A DNA stretch of 64,000 nt. It comes from Patellaria atrata CBS 101060 (Eukaryota; Ascomycota; Dothideomycetes; Patellariales; Patellariaceae). The stretch's first letter is position 1. Every line of letters begins with the position of its first letter. Made by a program: the position numbers and the translations under genes. The DNA is taken from positions 163,960 through 227,959 of the forward strand of contig MU006105.1 in assembly GCA_010093705.1 (NCBI GenBank), read 5' to 3'. Positions 47,086 to 57,773 of the stretch are shown here, piece after piece. Below the pieces are notes generated by a model. It saw only the letters and a list, made by a program, of their open reading frames with translations. It searched no databases and was not told the origin of the DNA.

Positions 47086-48972
47086 ATGTCTGTCGTTGCG
47101 AGATATGTGTTGCATGCATTGAACTCTTATGTTCCCTCTATATCATCGAGAGAACCAACTGGTATGAAAAAGAGACATTCCTATAACCGTAGTGGGCCAA
47201 TACTTATTCTGAAATAGTTGATATACCATCGAGAAACCCTGAACCTGCTTCAGTCGTTCGACATGTGCCCGAAAAGGTCCAACCGCAAAGGCGGACAACA
47301 GCTACAATGCCAGATACTGGCGTAACACGGACGTATGAGTTTACAGTCTCCTATCAAACCATTGCACCGGACGGTGTTCCCAGGAAGGGAATAGTAATCA
47401 ACGAGCAATTCCCTGGACCCCCAATTGAAGCTGATTGGTAAGTTACTTGAATGAACTGTATTGTGTGATTTATTCTGACCAGACTTAAGGGGTGACTGGA
47501 TTGAAGTGACTATGCACAATGCAATTGAAGACGAAGGAACAGCGCTTCATTGGCATGGTCTTCTTCAGAAAGGAACTCCAACTGAGGATGGCGTTCCCGG
47601 AGTTGGTCAATGTCCTACACCACCAAATGGCACGCAATTCTTCAAGTTTCAGGCTGATATCTACGGCACGAGCTGGTACCATTCCCACTACAGCGCTCAA
47701 TACGCCGGTGGTGCGGTCGGGCCGATGATCATCCACGGCCCGGGAGAGGACCAGTACGATGAAGATCTCGGCCCTATCATGCTGTTAGATTGGTACCATA
47801 AGCCGTACTATCAACTGGTCGACCAGACGATGGCACCCACCTCGGAGGGTCTTCCACCGCCTGTTTCTGAGAATGCTCTCATCAATGGTTTGAATCCATA
47901 TGACTGCTCTCTGACCGACGTTCCATGCACCCAACTTTCTGAATTTTCGACATTCAAGTTCACATCCGGCAAGAAGCACAGACTACGACTTATGAACACC
48001 GGTGCTGAAGCAATCCATCATTTCTCGATTGACGGCCACAATATGACTATTATCGCAAACGACTTCATCCCCGTGGAGCCTTATGAGACTCGATTCGTGA
48101 GTCTTGGTGTTGGGCAACGAACCGATGTTATCGTCGAAGGTCTTGACGATGCCACTGGAGCCTACTGGATGCGTTCAGATATGGGTCCCGGTTTCAAAGC
48201 GGGCGGCTGCAATCTGGTCAACGAGAACTCAACGCTCGCCAAGGCAATAATCTACTACGAAGACGCAGACACCACCGCTCTTCCAACTACCGAAGCACAC
48301 GTCGACTACAACAGCAAATTCTGCGGCAATGACCCTTTATACTTGACCACACCATTGGAGCCCTTGACACCTACCCTAGAACCCTCAACTACGCAAGAGA
48401 TCCACATGAAGCTCGAATCAAACGGCACCCACACCGTCTGGAAAATGAACGGCTCTTCCTACCGAGCCAACTACAATGACCCGACCCTCCTGGAAGCCAA
48501 ACTCGGCTCCCTCGAATTCCCACCCGAAGCAAACGTGCACAACTTTGGCGCCAACGACTCCGTCCGCCTCGTCGTCTACAACCACTGGACCGGCGGTTCT
48601 CACCCTATGCACATGCACGGACACAACATGTTCGTCCTCGCCGAGGGCTACGGTGTCTGGGATGGGAGCATCGTCAACGCGGAAAACCCGCAGCGGAGAG
48701 ATGTTCAGATCGTCAACAAGGCCCAAGATGACGACACCCCGGCCTTCATCGTGGTGCAGTTCGAGCAGGACAATCCGGGAGTGTGGCCGTTCCATTGTCA
48801 CATCGCGTGGCACGTGTCTGCAGGGCTCTATATCAATATCCTGGAGCGCCCGGATGATATTGTCGATTTGGATGTCCCGGCCAGGAGTGCGCAGACGTGT
48901 AGGGATTGGGCCGCTTGGACGGGCCAGAATGTGCCGAATCAGATTGATTCGGGGCTCAGAATGAGGGAATGA
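47086..48972 (+). CDS. Laccase-like multicopper oxidase
   Basis: Oxidises phenols or metals with reduction of oxygen to water. Exons 47086-47161, 47218-47437 and 47490-48972 join to 592 aa. All four copper signatures are intact: HWHG (His119, His121), WYHSHYSAQ (His163, His165), HPMHMHGH, and the Cys-bearing HCHIAWHVSAGL, whose position after the type 1 ligand is Leu. Ascomycete traits are PDTGVTRTYEF, QFPGPPIEADWGDW, DGVPGVGQCP and a late WAAWTGQNVPNQIDSGL tail. The N-terminus is unsure: the model starts MSVVARYVLHALNSYV, with no good signal peptide, yet the same frame upstream (47014-47085) reads hydrophobic, SISFSLPLCLSLKVFVVVI, but lacks an ATG. An unseen first exon could provide secretion. 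Motif-level call is firm; start is not. Confidence 0.92.
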
Positions 48973-49740
48973 GGAACTGATAGGAGCATATAGGACGGTC
49001 GTGATGATGTTTAGCGGCATTGAATATTTGGGCGTTCATCGTTTGGAAAGGAGTTTGAGGTCGGTCGAGAGGATTATGTGTTACGAATCTCCTTTGCATA
49101 CCCGCTTTGCGGTTCGAAGTGCTTGATTTCGCACGCCGTAGAATATTGTATTACTGAATGTAAAAGATGATATATCCATATGGTCGCGCTCGCTTTGGTA
49201 CGTGAATATCCCTGTGAGATACCTTATATTGACGACATCTCGTCTCTACTCCGGTCACCCCAGTAACGGTAATGGATCTACCCTTGAAACTGACGGGCGT
49301 CTTCCTAAAGATACAGGTAGCTTGATATTTGATATACGGTAAATCAAATATGACTTAAAGTTATATACTATCGTTAGATCTTTTTAAGCCTTTCTATTGA
49401 CTTTACAAGTACTTTGGTATAGGTAAATTTCGCGTCTAGGAGGAAGTTAGCTAAATTATCTTACTCGAGTTGATCAAACATCCGCCTCGCTCAAGTCCGG
49501 TCTGAGTAGAATTTACATTCATATACGCTAACGCTTATTGAATTTCACGTATTCATATACTACTTAAATATTAAACTGAATAATAACTATTATAAATACC
49601 CCTCTTCTCCGCTAAGGTGTACCCACTCTCGGCTTCTTCAAATTCGAAAAATTCCTCAATAGTGTCAAGTTCGCTCGAAGGTCTAATGTATTCGGACCTT
49701 ACTCTCGTCAGCGCATGCTTACTTATGCAGAAATTGGACA
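48973..49740. other. AT-rich spacer
   Basis: No gene seen. From about 49310 to 49600 A+T is high with few G+C blocks (TTAAAGTTATATACTATCG and similar). This fits repeat-induced or mutational decay next to the broken zinc-finger gene but does not prove it. Confidence 0.4.
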
Positions 49741-50680
49741 TCATTTCTTGATGAGAAGAGAGATGTCATACTTAGAGCGCATCTCCCGAACGCGTTGCAA
49801 GGTTTCATCTACTGACTCGTAGACATCTTCCTTAATGTCAATTGGAGTGGTGTTTTCGATCGATCAGGTCATGCTACCGCCGTTATGAACCTGCTGTTCG
49901 CGACTAACCGCGTCCCCCAGTAGCTTGATCTGCTTATCTAATAGGGAAATGGCAAGTAACAATTTCGCGATAGACCGTTCCGACTTTCACTCATCATGCC
50001 TGAAACTCTCAAGCTTTTCGGCGACCCAAGTTCATTTGCTGCGCTTCTCGTTAAGCATCTCTTGGTAATACTCTTCTTTAGACAGCTCGCTATCAGATGG
50101 GTAACCGAGCTCTAAAGTGTCTCGAAGGTCTTCCAAATGATCGCTGATGTCTGAGGAATCCAAAGGATCAGCACCAAGTGAACTTCGAGATGCTAGCCCA
50201 ACTGCACGGAAGGAATTGGTTTCCAAATTTGACTCACTTGCCTCTTCGTCCCCATCATCTTAATTCCCTACAGTTTAAGAGATGGCAAAAGCTGCAATCC
50301 TCTCGAGATGATTCGCGAGATGATTCTCGAGGCCCTTAGCAAACGGTCCAGCCATCTAGCAAATGGGACAATAGGGACGATTGTCTATGACACTTGTCTC
50401 TGAGATATCAATAAAGTTACTAATTTGACGGTCAGTAAGGACGCCGGAATGTTCGTGCCGCAAGTGATCTTCTAGTTCCTGGCCGGACCGGAACAACGAC
50501 GTAGAATGCTCATAACAATTCCAAACTCTTCTATGTGAGTGATTTTCATGTCCAACCCACTGTCGTCGACTCGAATAGAGTAGATTAGGGTCCTTTCAGT
50601 CCGCGCACGTACAAATATATGGCTGAAGGTCTCGTAGTATTACTAGTATATGAGCTCTGATGTTTATTTTGATTAGTTTA
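49741..50680 (-). pseudogene. Broken C2H2 zinc-finger protein gene (fungal family)
   Basis: One minus-strand frame reads continuously for about 310 codons through at least six in-frame stops. Order: LRDLQPYICTCAD, a TGA where the family has Cys, KDPNLLYSSRRQWVGHEN, HRRVWNCYEHSTSLFRSGQE, LEDHLRHEHSGVLTDRQI, RPYCPIC, a TAG, MAGPFAKGLENHLANHLERI, two TAA, DDGDEEASES, a Ser/Asp-rich linker, LGYPSDSELSKEEYY, then ISLLDKQIKLLGDAVSREQQ, IENTTPIDIKEDVYES and LQRVREMRSKYDISLLIKK. This is the C2H2 module often found in fungal proteins, some linked with NACHT or ankyrin parts. The stops keep one frame, so damage was by point change, several consistent with C-to-T on one strand. Upstream exons were not found. 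Confidence 0.8.
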
Positions 50681-51546
50681 GCATAGGAGGTAGCAAGGAG
50701 CACAGATTTATGCTGATACTGTACTACCAACGCCCATATAGCGGGGATCTGAACCTATACCTAAGATTCAAGTACTACATCATTGCTCCCTTAAAAAAAC
50801 ACTTTGAATTCTTTGAAGAAACCTACGAGTAATAGGAGGATCGAGTGTCGAAGCAGAATCGAGGTCGAGATCTGGAATTTCTCCTTTCTTAGAGCTAGAG
50901 TCACCTGGACGATACATGCTGAAATCAGCGATGATGGATATCTTATTCCATCTAAGCTAGTAAGGAAGAGAACAGTGTCTGACATTTACGAAATCCCGAA
51001 GAAACATATATAAGGTACAATATCAACAATCACCGTCTGAGTTCAAAAATAGACTCTTGACCAGCTTTTATGGGCTAGAACTATTAAAGCTAGAGGTTGA
51101 ACTAAGGATCCGAGAACGTGGAACGCCGTTATATCCTACATGGATGATAAATACGGGAACCAATCTGCGCCCGTACAGTTGCGAATGAGCTAGCCAGCAA
51201 GCGACTGGCATTGGATATTCTCAAGCGGAAGAATGTAGTTCACTCAAGTAATTAGAGTTGTTATTATGCTGCAGATGGTAAGTTCGGGAACCAACCAACC
51301 TGGAGCATGCGTTGCTTATTTGGGGGCCAATTTCCAACTCATGCAATTCCTATGACGTAAGTGGCTATAGTGTTGCAGTCAGTCAAAGCTACTGTACAGA
51401 CACTACAGAGTACAACAGTTACTTCTTCTTGACTTGTTAATAATCACGCTAGGCAAAACTCATAAACCATTTTCTTCTGATTCCCATTTTCTCCTAATTC
51501 GGACCATAAATTTTAACATCGAGAAAGATTATCCCTTCAACCCCCG
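50681..51546. other. Spacer between the broken zinc-finger gene and the HET gene
   Basis: No gene accepted. A 69-codon plus-strand frame at 50804-51013 (WTIHAEISDDGYLIPSKLV) and its antisense partner have no known match. The last 200 bases form the HET gene promoter. Confidence 0.35.
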
Positions 51547-53834
51547 ATGTCTAACGAGGATAGAGAGAGATCCGACAACTTTGCATCCACACTCTGCAAA
51601 CCATGTGAGGAGCATATGAGTAAGTTATTTGGAGAAAAACCGAGAAGTCAATGGAAAAAAACTGGCCCTGGGAAGCGCACATATGGTCCAGGGGATGCTA
51701 ACGTGACTACATTGCATGGCAACTATAAAGAGCTCTCTAATTGCTCTTGTCGCATGTGCAAACTCGTTGCTAGGGAATTGATGTACTTGGTAGATAAAGA
51801 TGGGAGGTTCAGATGGCCATCTCCTTCATCCTTTGATAAAGTGACACCCATTGTTGCGAACATTGTTTGGACGACATATATGAGTAAGCGACCCCCTGTA
51901 CCCAACTTACTTTTCAGGTATGGTACCGGGATTACAGATGGGGTTGAGTATAAGTCACCAATTCATCCACTGGCGGCAGATGAGAAAGAGATAATTCAGG
52001 GCGGCATTCTCTATAAAAACAGAGCAGAAGATCGTTTCGAGCCTGTGAAGAGATGGATTCAAAATTGTGTAAAAGATCACCCAGAGTGTCAACAACATGA
52101 AAAGAATGGCCAAATATTCTTTAGGCCTACAAGGTTATTGGATGTCGGAGACGTCCAAACCGGAAATGATCTCAAATTAGTCCATTCGAGTGAGATCCAA
52201 TGGGACTCGGTACCGGGGTCTGACTGGAATAGCGACTACCTGACTCTTAGCTACTGTTGGGGCAAGGACGGCAAGAATGCAATAACTACCAGGGAAAACC
52301 TCAAGGAGAGGTTGAACAGAATCATTTTTGAGAGTCTACCTAAGACTATCCAAGATGCCGTTGCTTTCACAAGAAAGGTGGGTGTACGTTATCTCTGGGT
52401 GGACGGTTTGTGTATTGTGAGTACGGCTAGTATTCTCCGTATAAACGCTTGGTTTTAACTATGCTTAAGATTCAGCCCACCGCTTCGGACAAAGGGGATT
52501 GGGAAAAAGAAGCACGGGTCATGGGCGAAGTTTACCAGAAATCTTTGTGCACAATTGCGGCGTGTATTGGTGATAGTTGCGACGGTAACCTTTTCACCCT
52601 AAGGAAAGCGGCTAAGATATGCCCTCAATCATGTTTGGTTGCCGAGAACAGTGAGATGGAACGAGGCATACACTTGAAACCACATTCAGGATATTGGTAT
52701 GCTAATGTAGAGACTTCAACTTTGAGCAAAAGAGGTTGGGTATTACAGGAACGGCTGCTTGCCCCTCGAACGGTATTTTGTACAAGAGATGGTTTCTTTT
52801 GGGAATGCAAGAAAATAAATAAGAGCGATGCCAACGATGAAAACCCCCCAACTTACTGGGACCAATGGGTTGCAACCCCAAAGTTAGCAGATCTAGTGAA
52901 AAACTGGAGATCGTTCGTAAAGGAGCGGGAATTTCCAGCTAGCGGTAAAATATCCACCAAGAAGTCATCTTTTATGCGTCAATGTTTCACAAGGAAAATT
53001 ACTAAACGAGAAGTCGTGGCCCGGCCATGGTATGAAATTGTATACAACTTCACACGAAGAGATTTAACCTATGCCACCGACCGTCTTCCGGCTGTTGCTG
53101 GCATTGCTAGTTCCCTTTCTGCATGGACTGGTGACAAGTATGCTGGCAACGCAGGCATTTGGCTTTCTGATCTCATCGGCGGATTAGCCTGGTACAGGGG
53201 GAACGGGAACTCTGAATCAACACGGCTCCAGAATGCCCCTTCGTGGTCATGGGCATCGGTCACCGCACCAATAGATACCTTGCTTAAGAGGACTGATCAT
53301 GTTACGAACATCGCTCAAGTGAATACGCAGAGAACAGTGACGACCACTCACCAGAATGGTGGGGTATCGGTACACCAGCTACACTTGCGTGGTCCTATAT
53401 GTTGGATCCGGATAAGGATGAAACCCATAGATGGGATATTCCGAGCTATTCACCACGTTCCAGGCTCAGCCCCACAACCCATCCCGGAAAAGCAATGGCC
53501 TAGATTTTCCAACCCTGCGAGTCGAAGTGCCGCTAGAGGAGCATCCGGATTAAAAGGAGCCTCGAATTCTTTTATACCTTTCGGGTATGATACAGAAGAT
53601 CACGAAGTCGTATTCGATGTTTCAACTGACAATCCCGAGATTGGCACTGAATTCATGTGTTTGGCGATAGTCCATGCAGGATTCTTGACTTCTGTTGCGC
53701 AGGTTTATCCAATGGCTCTGGTTCTGGCTCCAGTTGACGTAAAGAGAAAGGTTTACAAACGCATCGGCTGGTGCTTCATGTGGGCGGATATCCTTGAGGA
53801 GGATATTCGAGAAGATGAAATAGTCCTTGTTTAG
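51547..53834 (+). CDS. HET-domain protein (heterokaryon incompatibility type)
   Basis: HET-domain proteins trigger cell death when unlike hyphae fuse and also act in other self/non-self responses. Exons 51547-52416 and 52470-53834 join to 744 aa, with one 53 nt intron inside the HET domain. The N-terminus has Cys pairs (LCKPCEEHM, NCSCRMCKLVAREL). HET blocks: [41 protein letters not shown] (spanning the intron), WEKEARVMGEVYQKSLCTIAA. After them come LSKRGWVLQERLLAPRTVFC, FFWECKKIN, YATDRLPAVAGIASSL and APSWSWASVTAPI, the usual order for the large tyrosine/tryptophan-rich fungal HET family. The C-terminus carries no NACHT or WD repeats. It looks intact; target and partner allele unknown. Confidence 0.95.
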
Positions 53835-55451
53835 GAGTTGTCATTTGCTAAGAGGTATAACTGGAAAGAGTATCCATCATTCACGTTAGACGCGGCCAAA
53901 GATCAAGTCAATCCACACATAATGCTGATATTTGGCTGCGAGGATCAATGTAATACAGAGTCCTAAGTAACCGCTTGACTTACTCTTGCAGTATAACATG
54001 TGACAATGTCAAGAAGGAAAGAGAAGTGTAGGATGAAGAACAATAAGGTAGGAAAGAAGTAGTTGCGGTTAAAAGAAGCTGTATAAGGTAACAGGATGGA
54101 TTGGGTAATTCTAGCGCGATGCAGCACGGACAGCTTGGCACTCTCTGCCTTTACCTTAATTCTAAGGTAAAGATATATTATCATGACCAACAACTTCAAC
54201 AACATACTAAGGCAGCTTCTAGAGAATGTAGGTTTACGTTAATTTCCATAAAACTGATTTAACACAGCTGAGGTTAAGCAACTAGAATCCCAACGTTAAC
54301 CGTTCTCAATTCAACAGTTGTTACCCCTTTTGAGTCCAATTACAAGTACTGCTAGGACCATCGAACGGCGTCGAACTTGTAGTTGCTTAAATTATAGATG
54401 CCGAGTAATTATTCGACTGACGCAAGCCATTCGCTACAACAAGTAAACCTGTACTGTATACGTCGGGTCACATCTTCGTTTCGATGCCAGTAGTTCCTCC
54501 CCAGAGCCCGATTTATCGACGGAGTTTGTAGATTTCTGAGGTCCGCTATCACAAACCAATAATCAAGGGCACTCAAACCAGTCCGCTATCGAACATCAAG
54601 AGAAAGTACCAGGCCGTTTGATCCAATGTTGTTGTGCGGTCTCCTCACTATCGGCTATAAAATATAGAGCTGAGAATCGGATTCAGTTTCAAACCTGAGA
54701 GATGTTCTATTTGGGTGCTTCAATGTCTAATCTTTTCAGATCCGCTCCATTACCTTGAATATGGCGTCTTCAAACAACCTGAAAAGTGAATAATTCCACC
54801 GATCAAGAGATCATTCCCATTTACGGTGTCAGGACTACATAATCACTGACCACACTTTCAAAAGCCATACGTCGATTCCAAGGACTAGGCAACCAGTTCT
54901 GGCTGCGTTCAACGACATCGAAGAATTTCCTATTTAGGTAACCTCTACGCTAACCCAAAAGAGACAAGATCCTTATAGCACTTCAACTCCCCCATACTAC
55001 TCTTCGAACTACACTCGTTTAGGGGATACGGAAGGATTCAATTATATAAGTCAAATCCTTATTTCTTTATATCCGAACTGTGAAATTAGTTCGGTCCCAG
55101 ATAAATATCCCGATGTTGGCGACAGCAGTGAGGTTAAAGTTATCGCAGGGTTCCCCACACTATTAACGCAGATAGGTAGATCGGATCCCCAGGATCCCAT
55201 GTTCCTTTCATCTATAAGTATGAAAACAATGTACCATAATACATATGCGAGGGGAAAGACTATAAGTTCCAATTGAGCCAATTGGACAGAACTGCCGTTT
55301 TCCGTTTTCCGTTCCTGAGGATGTTAATCCAGGAACGGCACTTACGTCTCCCTTAACCAAGGATGATATATAATACTTTCGCAGCGCTTTCGAATTTGGG
55401 CTGAAAAAGTGATTCAGGAAATCCCAAAGATCTACTGACATCGAGAGCAAT
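53835..55451. other. 1.6 kb spacer, no gene seen
   Basis: Contains the HET gene 3' end and the promoter of the secreted DUF8021-type gene. GTCCGCTATC occurs twice near 54541 and 54581. No coding signal. Confidence 0.4.
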
Positions 55452-56382
55452 ATGGTGTCCGGTAAAGCCTTGCTACTTGGTGTCACCCTCGCCGCGAGCG
55501 CCTCAGCACACTGTGGCCGGCAGACACTTAAACTCGCAACAGATGCATACATCTCTGCACAAACCAATGGCCGAAGTACTGTTTTAACCAACGCATTCGC
55601 CGCCCCCAACATGACCTATACCGAGAATGACGTCCCTCAAAATATCAATACCGGCGTCCTAATGCATCCTTTGAATTTAGCCCACAATCGGAGCATAATT
55701 GATGCCGAAGAATGCGCAACATTTACTGAGCTCATCGTCACGGATCCCTCGCACCCGTATGTCATTGGTACCAGAATGGTTTTCGCAAATCACGGTGCAA
55801 AGATTGTTACGATCGAGAGCATCGTGACAGATAAGGGTGACTGGGCATTCAACGCAACGGGGTACATGTACTGGAACTCGATGGAAACATGGGACCCCAT
55901 CCCAGCGGAAAAGAGAGACAGTAGAGCGGTTATCAAAGCGGCTGGAGATGCGTATTTCAACCGGTGGAACGACACGAGCGTCGAGATCCCGCTTGGAACA
56001 CCATGTGCTAGATTGGAGGGTGGAGCGTATACAGGAGCTAGAAATCTAACGGGGAATACGTGCAATCTAGGTATGTGTAATTAAACCTTCATATGATAGA
56101 ACTTGACTAATAGATCTAGGGGGCTTTCCTTCAAATATCGTCGTTACAAATCGCAGATACGTTGTTGACGAAGAGATGGGCGTCGTGGTCATCTTCATGG
56201 GTTTCCCAGGCCTAGATAGGTCAGTTCCACAAACACCGGCGCCTGATAGCCATATGTTCCGCGTACAAGGAGGTCTGGTCAGATATATCCACACCGTTTC
56301 AGCTTGCATCAATGACGGGTGTGGGATGAACGGAACAGGCATTCCTATGCGCATTAAACGTAGGAGGACAATCAGGCACTGA
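55452..56382 (+). CDS. Secreted DUF8021-type fungal protein
   Basis: Exons 55452-56070 and 56120-56382 join to 293 aa. A clear signal peptide (MVSGKALLLGVTLAASASA, cleavage about residue 19) precedes CGRQTLKLATDAYISAQTNG. The rest has several Cys and N-glycosylation sequons. It also has the pattern I associate with the fungal secreted DUF8021 family: NEN-type LTYTENDVPQNI, two-lobed AECATFTELIV, IVTDKGDWAFNATGYMYW and the end RRYVVDEEMGVVVIFMGFPG, FRVQGGLVRYIHTVSACI. The biochemical role of the family is unknown. The 49 nt intron restores NTCNLGGFP. The C-terminus is unusually basic (RIKRRRTIRH). The family name is from recall of the pattern and should be treated as likely rather than certain. 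Confidence 0.78.
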
Positions 56383-57104
56383 TTAATACTAGCTTGGTTG
56401 ACTATATAGAACTGCGTTAGCAGGTAAATAACAAAGGTTCAATCACTTACGGGTGTACTAGTCATTGCTAAGTTCGGCATTTTCTTTTGGGTACATGCAG
56501 ACTTAGGATTATTCAGTCAAATACGCTGTTGTGCTCCTTACCCGTCTTAGAGTTCGATCGGAGGATAGTGTTACCTATTGTATATCAACCACCTCTTAAA
56601 TTTAAGGGAATCTTAAGAAATCTATTTGCACGGCAGATCCGGAAAGTCTGCAAATAGCAACGTTATAGTTCAGCGACGGAACTCTTCGATACGAAAATTT
56701 TCCTAAGAGCTGATTCATCTCCATCACATTGGGTTCATTTCATGAGACACTCCGCTGATCTTGCACTATGATCAGTGCGGGTCGGAGGATGCTACGGGTA
56801 TCCTAAGAATGATTGAACATTCGCATTGCTTTATTTCCTGAATCTTATGCTTTTAATTTCTCCCCTCATTAGTACTTTGCTTTGTACATAGGATTGTCTG
56901 TATACACAATCGGAACTTTTTCTCAAGCGTTCCTATTCTCCAAGGTTGCATTTTCCTTACAATCATGTCCGAACTCTTCTTTGACTTAAAGAGTATAGTA
57001 ACGCGGAGACATCTTTGGATGGGGGTTCCCTACATCACAACACAGGCGGAGTCTTCAATCTCGCTTTCCACATCCGCTTGCTGAGCTTTCCGGTAGGGAA
57101 GCTC
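56383..57104. other. Spacer, no gene seen
   Basis: Lies between the ends of the DUF8021-type gene and the broken gene at 57105-57773. No coding signal. Confidence 0.4.
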
Positions 57105-57773
57105 CTACAAGACATTCCAAGAGACATGGCTCAATATTCCTGCCCTAGGGTTTTGAAACTCTCTTGTCATAACCTCTAAGCACTCTTCGTCTTCCTCAGA
57201 TAAGACTAGCATTGTGAGCCCGACTCTCTTACGATGTTGCCACTGCACATCTGTCCCGTATGCCCGCATCTATAGGGGTTTCTTCCTCTGTAATTCAGCT
57301 TCAATCTGTTCAAACAGCAGCATGAACCGCACCATAATCGAAACGTGGTTTATGCTAGACAATGGTCGCATCCCACAAACATCGCTGAAGATGTCGTATT
57401 TTAGACAGTCTAAGATCTGGCGCCTCGATATTTTTATCTCGCTACTGCTCTTTTTAACGCCATGTTTTATCTCAGCAGCTATACCATTGAGTTTAGCGGC
57501 CGGCATTGACTGACGTCCCCTGGGAAGAATCTGGTCAATATCTTTTGCCGTCTCATCGTTTTCCACAACATTAGTCATAAGTGATGAGAAGGACAGCATA
57601 TCCTCCTCACGGTAGAGTAGCAAATTCGACTTGTCCTTGAAAAGGCGATATGCGTTCGTGTTCAAGACAGTGTGAATACCACCATCAGTACGAGCAGCAA
57701 TCCGTAAAAGCTGTTTTTGCTCCAACTTAGCCCCTTGAGAGGTGACCTCTCCCGTTCGTGCAAGTGATGCCAT
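57105..57773 (-). pseudogene. Unrecognised gene with a single in-frame stop
   Basis: A minus-strand frame opens at the ATG at 57773 (MASLARTGEVTSQGAKLEQK) and runs 167 codons, ends in TAG at 57270-57272, then goes on in the same frame for another 54 codons to TAG at 57105. Both parts read as one protein: LLRIAARTDGGIHTVLNTNA, SNLLLYREEDMLSFSSLMTN, ILPRGRQ, KLNGIAAEIKHGV, ISRRQILDCLKYDIFSDVCG, RPLSSINHVSIMVRFMLLFE, then after the stop AYGTDVQWQHRKRVGL, SEEDEECLEVMTREFQNPRA. No family I can name, no membrane part. The stop is a recent-looking point change, possibly from a tyrosine or glutamine codon. An intron around it is not supported by splice sites. If readthrough or an assembly error is the cause, the product would be 222 aa. 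Confidence 0.6.

Noticed and set aside
48418-49020. 200-codon minus-strand open frame
   Set aside because: Antisense to the laccase-like gene.
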